A program made the translations under genes and the position numbers. A stretch of DNA of 13,880 nucleotides from Chromatiaceae bacterium (GTDB lineage Bacteria > Pseudomonadota > Gammaproteobacteria > Chromatiales > Chromatiaceae). Below, piece by piece: positions 1 to 7,389 of the stretch. The DNA lies in contig JAEHCY010000145.1 of the NCBI GenBank assembly GCA_016880695.1, positions 1 through 13,880 on the forward strand. The letters run 5' to 3'. The first letter of the stretch is position 1. Each line of letters begins with the position of its first letter. The notes beneath the pieces were generated by a model. That model did not search any database. It was not told the origin of the DNA and was given only the letters and a program-made list of their open reading frames with translations.

Positions 1-98
1 AAGCGGCGATGGGCGTCCGCCTCCGCTACCGACCCCAGGAGCTGGCGCAGCAGCTCCTGAAGCCCGCTCAGCGGGCCCAGGAGGGTGGCGGGGGTCAT
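1..98 (-). CDS. N-terminus of an unidentified protein (partial, runs off the left edge)
   Basis: An ATG at 98-96 on the minus strand opens a frame of 32 codons that stays open to the window edge. Its peptide begins MTPATLLGPLSGLQELLRQL and looks like an amphipathic, leucine-rich helix. The ATG overlaps the stop codon of the cbpM-like gene as ATGA, the same arrangement as at the cbpA/cbpM junction. It is therefore probably a fourth, translationally coupled member of this operon. I do not recognise the family from so short a piece and assign no function. Only the start is visible, so it could also be a short spurious frame, but the overlap argues for a real gene. Confidence 0.5.
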   Translation of the reverse strand, partial: MTPATLLGPLSGLQELLRQLLGSVAEADAHRR

Positions 99-433
99 GA
101 CCGGCCGTCGCCGAGATCGAGCAGGCGCTCGAGTACCCGTACCCGGGCGCGCAGGGTCTCCAACTCCTCCAAGAGCTCCATGGCCAGCGCCGCCCCGGCG
201 AGGTTGAGCTCCAGGTCGCGGGTGAGGCGGATCGCTCGCCGCGCCCGCCGGATCTGTAAGCCGCTGAAGCGCCACTCATCGAGCGGGCTCGGCAGCGGCT
301 GCAAGAGCCCCTCGCGGACCATCTCCCGCAAGATATCGGCGGGTGCCCCGCAGATGCCACTCAGCTCCTCCAGCGACACCTCGCTCTGCTCGTCGAGCAA
401 CAGGGCCGCGATCGCATCGAGGTCTCGTCTCAT
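95..433 (-). CDS. cbpM: CbpM-like chaperone modulator (MerR-type helix-turn-helix fold)
   Basis: A 112-residue protein. In E. coli, CbpM binds the J domain of CbpA and blocks its co-chaperone and DNA-binding activities. The N-terminal half (about residues 17-47) reads as a helix-turn-helix of the MerR-like kind. It is followed by the family hallmark of a conserved tryptophan (W54, DEWRF) and a basic helix RRARRAIRLTRDLELNLAG (about 62-80). A leucine-rich helix suited to coiled-coil packing (about 82-106) closes the protein. Length and layout match E. coli CbpM of about 101 residues. The start ATG overlaps the cbpA stop as ATGA, so the two are probably coupled and made in proportion. The stop in turn overlaps the start of the next gene. 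The family call rests on pattern recognition and on the position directly after cbpA, which is the usual arrangement. Confidence 0.85.
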   Translation of the reverse strand: MRRDLDAIAALLLDEQSEVSLEELSGICGAPADILREMVREGLLQPLPSPLDEWRFSGLQIRRARRAIRLTRDLELNLAGAALAMELLEELETLRARVRVLERLLDLGDGRS

Positions 434-1368
434 GGCTTCCCTCCCAGCCCCGCCCGGGGATCGAAGGGAAGCTCCTCGGCCATCCGCCGATAGGCTCGGC
501 GGGCCTCTTCGGTGTCCGCCGCTGGCACCACAATCTCCAGGAGCACATAGGCGTCCCCCGGTGGGCTGCCTGGCAGGCCACGGCCCTTGAGGCGGAGCTT
601 GGTCCCGGACTGGGAGCCGGGTGGCACCTTCAGGGTTACCGGACCACCGAGGGTCGGCGCGCTGATGGCGGCGCCCAGGGCCGCCTCCCAGGGGGCGATG
701 GGCAGCTTAAGGTAAACGTCCCTGCCGGTGGGCTGATACAGGGGGTGGGGCGCGAAGTGCACCTCCAGGTAGAGGTCTCCGCCCGGGCCCCCACGCGGCC
801 CCGGTGTCCCCTGGCGGGCGAGGCGGATCTGCTGGCCCTCGGTGACGCCCCGCGGAATGCGCACATTGAGGGTGCGTTTGCGCGCGCCGACTCGTCCCTG
901 GGCGTCGCGCTCGGGAACCTCCATGGCGACCTGGCGGGTGGCGCCATGATAGGAGTCCTCCAGCGAGATCGTGAGCCGAGCGCTCTGATCCTGACCGCCT
1001 TGCCGAAGCAGGTCCTCCGCCCCACGGCCGCGGCCGCCGCCGAACAGGGCCGAGAAGAAGTCGCTGAACTCCGCCCCCTCTCCGGGACCGAAGTGAAACT
1101 CCCGGTGATAGAAGTCCCCGCCTGGGGGCGGGCGGAACTCCTGTCCGGCCTGCCAGTTGCTGCCCAGGGCATCGTAGGCGGCCCGCTTCTCGGGGTCGGA
1201 GAGGACCGCATTGGCCTCGTTGATGTCCTTGAAGCGGTTCTCCGCGTCGGGCTCCTTGCTCACGTCCGGATGGTACTTGCGCGCCAGTTTGCGGTAGGCG
1301 CGTTTGATTTCGTCCTGGGACGCGCCATGGGCCAGGCCAAGGATGGTGTAGTAGTCTTTGTACTGCAT
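430..1368 (-). CDS. cbpA: CbpA, class B J-domain co-chaperone (curved-DNA-binding protein)
   Basis: A 312-residue Hsp40 that stimulates the ATPase of DnaK and, in E. coli, also binds curved DNA in the nucleoid. The J domain spans about residues 4-70 with the HPD motif at 33-35. A glycine/phenylalanine-rich linker (about 80-118, including FGPGEG and ALFGGGRGRG) leads into the two C-terminal beta-sandwich substrate domains (about 129-300). No CxxCxGxG zinc-binding repeats are present, which separates it from DnaJ proper. The start MQYKDYYTILGL matches the family N-terminus exactly in position. The gene lies 52 bases downstream of the AAA ATPase on the same strand and overlaps cbpM by 4 bases. 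The cbpA-cbpM order supports CbpA over other class B proteins such as DjlA. The protein should be cytoplasmic. Confidence 0.93.
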   Translation of the reverse strand: MQYKDYYTILGLAHGASQDEIKRAYRKLARKYHPDVSKEPDAENRFKDINEANAVLSDPEKRAAYDALGSNWQAGQEFRPPPGGDFYHREFHFGPGEGAEFSDFFSALFGGGRGRGAEDLLRQGGQDQSARLTISLEDSYHGATRQVAMEVPERDAQGRVGARKRTLNVRIPRGVTEGQQIRLARQGTPGPRGGPGGDLYLEVHFAPHPLYQPTGRDVYLKLPIAPWEAALGAAISAPTLGGPVTLKVPPGSQSGTKLRLKGRGLPGSPPGDAYVLLEIVVPAADTEEARRAYRRMAEELPFDPRAGLGGKP

Positions 1369-1420
1369 GCTGCGTGGGTGCCCTGACGATCTTGCTCAAA
1401 CCCCAAAGGGTAGGGGCGCT

Positions 1421-2932
1421 TCAGGCGGACGCCAAGTCGCCGCCGATCGGGGGTGAGGGCGGATGCGCCGGCACGGTGCGGTTCTGCGCCCAGTCGCGCA
1501 GCTCGGCGATCTTCTCGGCCATGACCACCGAAAGGGGCTGGGTGCGCTCGATCTCGAGCGTCAGGTCGGGGGTGGTGGGATCGGCGTTATGGGTTTGCGC
1601 GGCGTAGAGCGCCGAGACCACCACCGCCTCGATCTCCGCCCCGGAGAAGCCCGCGCTCGCCTGCGCCAGAGCATCGAGGTCGAAGCCGCTCGGCGCCAGG
1701 TTGCGCCGGCGCAGTTGGATCTCGAACAGGCTGCGCCGGCTGTCGTGGTCGGGGAGATCGACGAAGAAGATCTCGTCGAGGCGGCCCTTGCGGATCAGCT
1801 CGGGGGGCAGGCGCTCGATGTTGTTGGCGGTGGCGACGACGAAGATGGGCCGCTTGTGCTCGCTGAGCCAGGTGAGAAAGGTGCCGAGCACCCGCTCGGA
1901 CACCCCCTCGTCACCCGAGCCGGTGGCGAGGCCCTTTTCGATCTCATCGAGCCAGAGCACGCAGGGGGCCATGACCTCGGCGATCTGCAGCGAGCGGCGC
2001 AGGTTCTTCTCGGTCTCGCCGTAATACTTGTCGTAGAGCGACCCGAAGTCGAGCCGCAGCAGCGGCACGCCGAAGCGGCCGGCGGTGGCCTTGGCGGCCA
2101 GGCTCTTGCCGCATCCCTGCACACCGAGCAGCAGGATACCCCGGGGCCGCTCCGCCGTGGCGGTGGCCCCGAGAAACGCCTGGCGGCGCCGCTCGAGCCA
2201 GGCCTTGAGGTTGTCGAGCCCGGCCACATCCCCGAGGTGGGCGGTGTCGTACTCGAAGCTGATCGCCCCCTCGCTGCTCAACAGCTCGTACTTCGCCTTC
2301 ATCACCTCCTGCACGTCCTCGTGGGTGATGGCTCCATCGCGGTGGATGGCGTTGCGAATCAGCCGGCGGGCATCCGACTCGGTCACCCCGAGCAGGTTGC
2401 CCGCAAGCTGCTCCACCGCCGTCCGATCAGCCTGGACCGATTGCCCCGGATACTGTCGCTGCCACTGCTCCGCCTCCTCGCGGATCAGCCCCAACAGCCG
2501 CGCCCGCTCGGGCAGACGCAGGGTGAAGCGGGCGCTTAGGTGGCGCACCTCCGGGGGCGCCGCGAGCGCGTGGCTGACCAGCACCAGGGTGCGCGGGGTC
2601 TCGCCGTAGGTCTGGGCGATCTCCTTGATCAGGCGCACGTGCAGGGGGTTGTCGAGAAAGGGGTGGAAGTCGAGCAGCAGATACAGCCCCGCGAGCGAGG
2701 TGGCCTTGATGTGGCGCAGCACCTCGGCGGGGTCGGCGGTGGTCCGTTGCCCCGGCTGGTGGGTCTCGGCGCGGCTCAGCCCCTCGGTGAGGGTCCAGCG
2801 GAATACCGGCTTTCCGAGCCGCAGCCCAAGCTGCACACAGATCTGCAGCACCCGGGGCTCCTCCAGCGACTCGATGACCAGGATGGGGGTGTGGGACCCA
2901 AGCAGCAGCTCGAGATCGTGCAAGTCGTTCAT
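1421..2932 (-). CDS. AAA family ATPase, Ycf46 type
   Basis: A 503-residue protein with two parts. The N-terminal domain of about 220 residues begins MNDLHDLELLLGSHTPILVI and has the look of the degenerate ATPase-like region found in plastid/cyanobacterial Ycf46 proteins. A canonical AAA module follows, with Walker A GVQGCGKS (270-277 with its leading G), Walker B VLWLDE (325-330), sensor 1 ATANN (367-371), arginine-finger candidates R381 and R384 in IRKGRLDEIF, and a sensor-2 region GFSGAEIEA. The frame is open for 56 further codons upstream, but that extension does not look like protein of this family. A promoter-like TATACT lies inside it, so I start at the ATG at 2932. Ycf46 proteins have no settled role; a link to CO2 use has been proposed in cyanobacteria. 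Co-transcription with cbpA/cbpM suggests a protein-remodelling role here, which is inference. Confidence 0.85.
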   Translation of the reverse strand: MNDLHDLELLLGSHTPILVIESLEEPRVLQICVQLGLRLGKPVFRWTLTEGLSRAETHQPGQRTTADPAEVLRHIKATSLAGLYLLLDFHPFLDNPLHVRLIKEIAQTYGETPRTLVLVSHALAAPPEVRHLSARFTLRLPERARLLGLIREEAEQWQRQYPGQSVQADRTAVEQLAGNLLGVTESDARRLIRNAIHRDGAITHEDVQEVMKAKYELLSSEGAISFEYDTAHLGDVAGLDNLKAWLERRRQAFLGATATAERPRGILLLGVQGCGKSLAAKATAGRFGVPLLRLDFGSLYDKYYGETEKNLRRSLQIAEVMAPCVLWLDEIEKGLATGSGDEGVSERVLGTFLTWLSEHKRPIFVVATANNIERLPPELIRKGRLDEIFFVDLPDHDSRRSLFEIQLRRRNLAPSGFDLDALAQASAGFSGAEIEAVVVSALYAAQTHNADPTTPDLTLEIERTQPLSVVMAEKIAELRDWAQNRTVPAHPPSPPIGGDLASA

Positions 2933-2963
2933 CCGGCGGGGCCCAGGCAGAGCAACCGGGGGC

Positions 2964-2992
2964 AGTATAGGCCCAGCGCGCGGGCGCTGACA
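2964..2992 (-). promoter_or_regulatory. Candidate sigma70 promoter for the AAA ATPase-cbpA-cbpM operon
   Basis: On the minus strand TATACT (2969-2964) is a good -10 element. CTGTCA lies about 18 bases upstream and matches four of six -35 positions. Transcription would begin near 2957, about 25 bases before the ATG at 2932. This supports the shorter start of the ATPase, because the element lies inside the longer open frame. No heat-shock (sigma32) or CIRCE element was seen here. Confidence 0.4.
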
Positions 2993-3109
2993 GATGGGCA
3001 CGCGCGGCCAATCGCGCGGTTGGCAGGGGCATCCGGCAACCAGCACGCATTGCCCCCTTGTGGCGGGCAGCAAACAGGTAGTTTGAGCATGGTTTTCCAT
3101 GCCCGATAT

Positions 3110-3137
3110 TTGCTGGGCTAGCTATTTGCGCTATGTT
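3110..3137 (+). promoter_or_regulatory. Weak candidate promoter for the acyltransferase gene
   Basis: TTGCTG (3110-3115) and TATGTT (3132-3137) are separated by 16 bases in an A+T-rich stretch upstream of the possible starts at 3179 and 3242. Matches are three of six and four of six, so this is only suggestive. Confidence 0.25.
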
Positions 3138-3241
3138 TACCCTGTCAGCGCTGCTCTACCCGAAACCGGATCTCTCCAATGTTGGGCAACGCTGCACTAT
3201 TCCCCAACCAACACTGGAACTTACCCCACTGCGGCCATCGG

Positions 3242-5164
3242 ATGGTTGCAACTTGGGTTAGCGCTGAACAATCTGTGCCAGAGTATAAGTCGAAGTGGTT
3301 TGCATATCGTCCCGAGATTGACGGGCTGCGTGCTATCGCCGTACTGTCGGTCGTTCTCTATCACGCTGACCTCGGTGTTAGTGCCGGGTTTGTCGGCGTA
3401 GATGTGTTTTTCGTCATTTCAGGCTATCTGATTACGTCGCTGCTTTATCAGGAATGGGCCATCACGGGCCGGATCGGTTTGATGGCTTTCTACGCTCGTC
3501 GGGTACGGCGCATATTCCCAGCGCTGATTGTTGTCGTGCTCAGCACATTTGTAGTCTCAACGATGATGCTGACCCCCTCCTTCGAGGAAGAACTAGAACT
3601 CTCCCGCTCGGCGGCAGCCTCGCTGATGTTCGTTGGTAATCTTTTTTTCCAGGTCAACACGGGTGGGTATTTCGATCCCAGCGCGAATCATCTTCCAATG
3701 CTGCATTTGTGGTCGCTAAGCGTTGAAGAGCAGTTCTATGCGATATGGCCCATTCTTTTAATTGCAATATTGCGCTTGCGGCCAATGTCGCGAAACGCAC
3801 TCATTGTCTCATTGGCAGTGGTGTCGGTCTTGTTGGCCGAAGTGCTGATTCTGTTCAACCCGAATGCGGCGTTCTACCAGATGCCCGCACGCTTTTGGGA
3901 ACTTGTGCTGGGCGGGGTCATAGCACTGCTGCCCGGGGGGCAGCAGCGTGACGGGCGTCCAGAGATCATAACGGGCACCGTTCTGGTACTCATAGCGATG
4001 GCCATACCCATAGACCACTTTCCCGGCCTCGGGGCCCTACCCGCAGTCGCGGGGGCGGTGCTGGTACTCCACGCAGTCCACATCTCTTCGACGCTCGGGA
4101 CTGTAGGTGCTTGGTTACGGTCACGGCCCATGGTGTTTTTTGGACTCATTTCGTATTCGCTGTATTTGTGGCACTGGCCAATGCTTGCCCTGTACAGGGC
4201 GTCTCAGGTTGGCCCAGCGCCGCTTTCAGCGCGAGCATTATTGGCGGCGTCGGCAATCGTGCTGGCATGGTTAAGCTATCGGTTCGTGGAATGTCCATGG
4301 CGCCGCTCAGACCCAAGAACTACGGATTCCGGGCTGGTTGCCTCGGGTCTAATAATGTCGGCTTCCATGGCGTTTCTTGTAATGAAAGTTGGGGTTTTTT
4401 TTTACCAGGAACCCGTACGCGATGACCTGGTATCGCGCACAAGTCGCGATTGGCCGGAAAATCGCTTCGCATGCCACTACCGAGGCGATGAAGTGTTTGA
4501 GGTGTTCCCGAAGCCCCGATGCAATTCCGTACCGGACAAGCCAGTGCGCGTCCTGATCTGGGGCGATTCCCATGCGCTGGCATGGCAGCCGATAGCCTGG
4601 GCGATCGCGCAGCGCGAGGGGTTGGCCGCGACCAGTTATACGCGTGATGCCTGCCCACCTGTACTCGACTACGATAATGGCAAGCGGTGGCAGGAGGCTA
4701 ACCACTGTCGTGATTTCAATGTGCGGGTCTTCAACAAGGTCAAAATTGAAAACATCGATACGTTGATTTTAACGGCGCTCTGGCCGAATGATTTGATGGG
4801 TAGCAACTTCAAGGAAAAGTTTGAATCCACCGTGAGACTTCTGGCACCCAAGGTTCGCAGGATCGTCCTTCTCGGGCCAACGCCTTACCTCCGCGACAGC
4901 GCGCCACGTTGCATCGAAGCCGGCAATCTGGACGCGTGTGCCGTCACCCGCAGCAGTTTCGAAGTTCGGTCCAGTGCTTTGCGTCAATTCCTAGCAACTC
5001 TCGCTGCGCAGTATGACAATTTTGAGTACCTTGACTTGACCGACTTCTTCTGTGACCAGGAGACCTGCCCCGCCCTTAAGGATGGCTATGCGCTTTATTG
5101 GGACACCAATCACGTCTCCTCGACGGCCGCACGCCATTTTTCTGCGCGCTACTTAGCCAGGTAG
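3242..5164 (+). CDS. Membrane O-acyltransferase with C-terminal SGNH domain (OafA/YrhL type)
   Basis: About 640 residues from the ATG at 3242. The N-terminal half is an acyltransferase-3 domain. It opens with the family signature YRPEIDGLRAIAVLSVVLYH, whose histidine near residue 40 is the conserved catalytic candidate, continues with GFVGVDVFFVISGYLI, and includes about ten hydrophobic segments and the HLWSLSVEEQFY motif. After a linker near residue 390 comes a periplasmic SGNH domain with block I WGDSHA (441-443 = GDS) and the late catalytic pair in DTNH (D621, H624). Two-domain proteins of this kind move acetyl groups from the cytoplasm onto O-antigen, capsule or peptidoglycan-type glycans. 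The start is uncertain: an in-frame ATG at 3179 and a GTG at 3275 are alternatives, and none has a strong ribosome binding site. Base composition is unlike its neighbours (31 of 60 G+C at 3361-3420 against 43 of 60 at 6121-6180), suggesting horizontal acquisition. The acceptor glycan cannot be told from the sequence. Confidence 0.9.
   Translation: MVATWVSAEQSVPEYKSKWFAYRPEIDGLRAIAVLSVVLYHADLGVSAGFVGVDVFFVISGYLITSLLYQEWAITGRIGLMAFYARRVRRIFPALIVVVLSTFVVSTMMLTPSFEEELELSRSAAASLMFVGNLFFQVNTGGYFDPSANHLPMLHLWSLSVEEQFYAIWPILLIAILRLRPMSRNALIVSLAVVSVLLAEVLILFNPNAAFYQMPARFWELVLGGVIALLPGGQQRDGRPEIITGTVLVLIAMAIPIDHFPGLGALPAVAGAVLVLHAVHISSTLGTVGAWLRSRPMVFFGLISYSLYLWHWPMLALYRASQVGPAPLSARALLAASAIVLAWLSYRFVECPWRRSDPRTTDSGLVASGLIMSASMAFLVMKVGVFFYQEPVRDDLVSRTSRDWPENRFACHYRGDEVFEVFPKPRCNSVPDKPVRVLIWGDSHALAWQPIAWAIAQREGLAATSYTRDACPPVLDYDNGKRWQEANHCRDFNVRVFNKVKIENIDTLILTALWPNDLMGSNFKEKFESTVRLLAPKVRRIVLLGPTPYLRDSAPRCIEAGNLDACAVTRSSFEVRSSALRQFLATLAAQYDNFEYLDLTDFFCDQETCPALKDGYALYWDTNHVSSTAARHFSARYLAR
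4395..4403 (+). repeat. T9 homopolymer run inside the acyltransferase gene
   Basis: Nine consecutive T follow GGGG and encode the VFFY at the join between the membrane acyltransferase domain and the SGNH domain. Such a run is rare in a GC-rich genome. A one-base slip would cut off the whole SGNH domain. Confidence 0.9.
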
Positions 5165-5720
5165 ATCCTAACAAGATCTGTAGCGGCATACCCTCAGGGA
5201 GATTGAAAAACAACTGAAGCGGATAACACAAGATCACTGCGCGCCTTCATAAGCACGACGACGAGCGGATAGGGAGCGTAGAGCGGTGTTGTACCTGGTC
5301 CTCAGGTTGAGCGATGCGAAATGGCGCCGTGCCTTCGGTGAGTGGGCACGTCGTCGGAAGGTCACGACCGCGGCAGAGGGGCCAGGATTTGCCAAGCCTG
5401 ACATTTCCCAGGCTGGATGTTAACGTAAAGGTAACCTCTTCGGTGTGCCCCCGCGGGAAACTGGGTCACAGAAATATCGGGCAACGGCATGCGTTTTCTC
5501 GACGGGTACCCCTAGCCCCCTTTTTCGGGCTGAGGGTTGCAGTTTTCGCCCGGGTCTCCGCAGTGCAGTGCCAACCTGATTGTTGTAGCGAGAACAAGGA
5601 TGTGCGGTTTCCTTGGTGCTCAGTCACTTCTACGCGAGAATGGGCCACTCGCCTGGCCGAGGTCGGATCGGCTCCGCTGACCGCCCCTGGCCGTCTCACC
5701 GGAAAAGGGTGTCCGCTGCC
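5165..5720. other. Long gap without a convincing gene between acyltransferase and flippase
   Basis: About 550 bases. A frame of 136 codons (5314-5724, plus) and antisense frames exist, but their translations are low-complexity and basic and resemble no family, so I leave them out. Contents seen are a hairpin at 5510-5536 and a 26-codon frame at 5600-5680 starting MCGFLG. Composition is mixed, moving from the A+T-richer acyltransferase end to GC-rich sequence after about 5640. This looks like a junction or decayed DNA. Confidence 0.55.
5510..5536. terminator. Imperfect hairpin, possible terminator after the acyltransferase segment
   Basis: CCCTAGCCC (5510-5518) pairs with GGGCT-G-AGGG (5527-5536) with one bulged G and an 8-base loop containing five T. 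There is no T tract directly after the stem, and it lies about 350 bases beyond the acyltransferase stop, so a terminator role is uncertain. Confidence 0.25.
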
Positions 5721-7199
5721 TTGAACCCGCTCAAACGCCTCGCCTCCCAGACCGCGATTTACGGCGGCAGCAGCGTCGTCGGCCGCTTTCTCAACTATCT
5801 GCTGGTGCCGCTGTTCACCTACACCTTCGCCCCGCCGGAGTACGCGGTGGTGGCGGAGTTCTATGCCTACATGGGCTTTCTGGCGGTGCTGTTGGTGTTC
5901 GGGCTGGAGACGGGCTACTTCCGCTTTCGCGAGGGCGGTGACTGGCCCCCTGAGACGGTCTATGCCACCGCGTTGCGGTTTCTGGTGCTGGTGAACGCGG
6001 GGTTTTTTCTGCTCGCCGTTGTGCTGCGCCAGCCCATCGCCGAGACCCTGCGCCACGCGGCGCATCCGGAGTACATCGTCTGGGTGGCCGCGATCCTCGC
6101 CCTCGATTCGGTGGGGGCGCTCGGCTTCGCCCGCCTGCGTGCGGAGAACCGGGCGGTGCGCTTCGCGCTGATCAAGGTGGGCGAGATCGGGATCAACATC
6201 GGGCTCAACCTGTTTTTTGTCCTCGTCTGCCGCCAGGCCTTCGAGGCCGACCCCGGCTCCGCGCTGGGCCGACTCTGGGACCCCGCCATCGGCATCGGCT
6301 ACGTGTTCCTCGCCAACCTGGTTGCCAGCGCCGGCAAGCTGCTCCTGCTGGTACCCCAATTGCGCGGGGGCCTACGGGGTTTCGACGGGGCGCTGTTCGG
6401 GCGGCTGATGCGCTACTCACTGCCCCTGGTGATCATCGGCTTCGCCGGCATTATCAATGAGATGCTCGATCGCGCCGCGCTCAAGTACCTCTTGCCCTAC
6501 GATCCGCAGACCAACATGGCGCAGCTCGGTATCTACAGCGCCTGCTACAAGCTCTCGATCCTGATGACGCTGTTCATCCAGGCCTTTCGCTACGCGGGAG
6601 AGCCGTTTTTCTTCGCCTATGCCAAGGAGCGCGACGCCCGCGAGACCTACGCGGCGGTGCTCAACGCCTTTGTGATTTTCTGCGTGCTCATCTTTCTCGT
6701 CGTCACCCTCTACCTCGATCTGTTCCAGTACTTCGTCGGCGCGGCCTATCGCGAAGGGCTGTCCGTGGTACCGGTGCTCCTCGTCGCCAACCTGCTCCTC
6801 GGCGTCTACCTGAACCTCTCGATCTGGTACAAGCTCACCGACCGCACCCTGATGGGGGCCTGGGTGGCGCTCGCGGGGTCGGTTATCACGGTGGGGCTGC
6901 TGTGGTGGTGGGTGCCGATCTACGGTTATGCCGGGGCCGCCTGGGCGCATTTCGCCTGTTACGGCAGCATGGTGCTGCTCTCCTACGGGCTCGGGCGCCG
7001 CTACTATCCGGTGCCCTACCCGGTGGGGCGGGCGCTGGCTTACCTGGGACTGGGGGTGGCGCTCTACGGGGCGGATCACTGGTTGATCGAGCAGAGGGGG
7101 TGGCCCCCATTCCTGGCGGGTACTCTGTTGCTGCTGCTGTTTTTGCTGCTGGTGTGGGTGCTCGATGGGCGGCGCTGGGCTCGCGGGTGGCGAGCTTGA
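5721..7199 (+). CDS. Oligosaccharide/lipopolysaccharide flippase (Wzx-like, MOP superfamily)
   Basis: About 492 residues from a TTG at 5721. Proteins of this type flip lipid-linked sugar repeat units across the inner membrane during O-antigen, capsule or exopolysaccharide synthesis. The N-terminus LNPLKRLASQTAIYGGSSVV followed by GRFLNYLLVPLFTYTF is the usual first helix of polysaccharide-transport proteins. The remainder shows repeated hydrophobic segments, about 12-14 by eye, with short charged loops and a very hydrophobic C-terminus (LLLLLFLLLVWVLDG). Starts further upstream (ATG at 5613, GTG at 5709) are open, but the added residues look noncoding. A purine-rich GGAAAAGGG at 5701-5709 sits 11 bases before the TTG and could act as ribosome binding site. 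Composition is GC-rich like the rest of the chromosome and unlike the acyltransferase gene. No glycosyltransferase or polymerase gene is adjacent in the window. Confidence 0.85.
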   Translation: MNPLKRLASQTAIYGGSSVVGRFLNYLLVPLFTYTFAPPEYAVVAEFYAYMGFLAVLLVFGLETGYFRFREGGDWPPETVYATALRFLVLVNAGFFLLAVVLRQPIAETLRHAAHPEYIVWVAAILALDSVGALGFARLRAENRAVRFALIKVGEIGINIGLNLFFVLVCRQAFEADPGSALGRLWDPAIGIGYVFLANLVASAGKLLLLVPQLRGGLRGFDGALFGRLMRYSLPLVIIGFAGIINEMLDRAALKYLLPYDPQTNMAQLGIYSACYKLSILMTLFIQAFRYAGEPFFFAYAKERDARETYAAVLNAFVIFCVLIFLVVTLYLDLFQYFVGAAYREGLSVVPVLLVANLLLGVYLNLSIWYKLTDRTLMGAWVALAGSVITVGLLWWWVPIYGYAGAAWAHFACYGSMVLLSYGLGRRYYPVPYPVGRALAYLGLGVALYGADHWLIEQRGWPPFLAGTLLLLLFLLLVWVLDGRRWARGWRA

Positions 7200-7230
7200 A
7201 CGCCCCAGGCGCGCTCGATTCACGCACGGG

Positions 7231-7258
7231 TTGGTTTTCCGGCCGGAGCGAGTAAACT
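7231..7258 (+). promoter_or_regulatory. Weak candidate promoter for the TrpB2-type gene
   Basis: TTGGTT (7231-7236), a 16-base spacer containing the palindrome CCGGCCGG, and TAAACT (7253-7258). It lies in the 190-base gap before the trpB-like gene. Matches are modest, and the transcript leader would be about 125 bases long. No attenuator-like Trp codon run was seen in the leader. Confidence 0.3.
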
Positions 7259-7389
7259 GGCGCCCCGGCAAGATCGAGCCGATCAGCAAGCGCCGCGCGG
7301 TGGGCGTCTGGGGTATCCGCTCGGGCGATCCCCCCAGCGATTGCGGTAACCCCATTCATCTTCAACCCTGAGGGAGGGTGTGAAAGCTC

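Larger units (their letters stand above)
2933..3241. other. Divergent intergenic region between AAA ATPase and acyltransferase
   Basis: No convincing gene here. Reading frames continue from both flanking genes, but their translations lack family similarity. The part nearest the ATPase is GC-rich and carries its candidate promoter. From about 3070 to 3300 the sequence becomes distinctly richer in A+T. It contains small hairpins: GCATGG-TTTT-CCATGC at 3087-3102, and CAAAC-AGGTA-GTTTG at 3071-3085. The change of composition marks the left border of the anomalous acyltransferase segment. Confidence 0.6.

Noticed and set aside
343..1386. 347-codon plus-strand frame across cbpA and cbpM
   Set aside because: Antisense by-product of high G+C; the minus-strand J domain and CbpM signatures are unambiguous.
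2933..3100. 56-codon N-terminal extension of the AAA ATPase
   Set aside because: The residues look noncoding (Pro/Arg/Cys-rich), a promoter-like TATACT lies inside, and the family start MNDLHDLELLL fits the ATG at 2932.
3071..3118. Cluster of short inverted repeats suggesting an attachment site or recombination element
   Set aside because: Stems are only 5-6 bp, there is no matching direct repeat at the other side of the acyltransferase segment, and no integrase or transposase is present.
5613..5720. ATG at 5613 as flippase start
   Set aside because: It adds 36 residues without membrane or family character; the usual first helix begins just after the TTG at 5721.
5314..5724. 136-codon plus-strand frame upstream of the flippase
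   Set aside because: The basic, Ser/Arg-rich translation has no recognisable domain and it overlaps the flippase start; it crosses a likely junction region.
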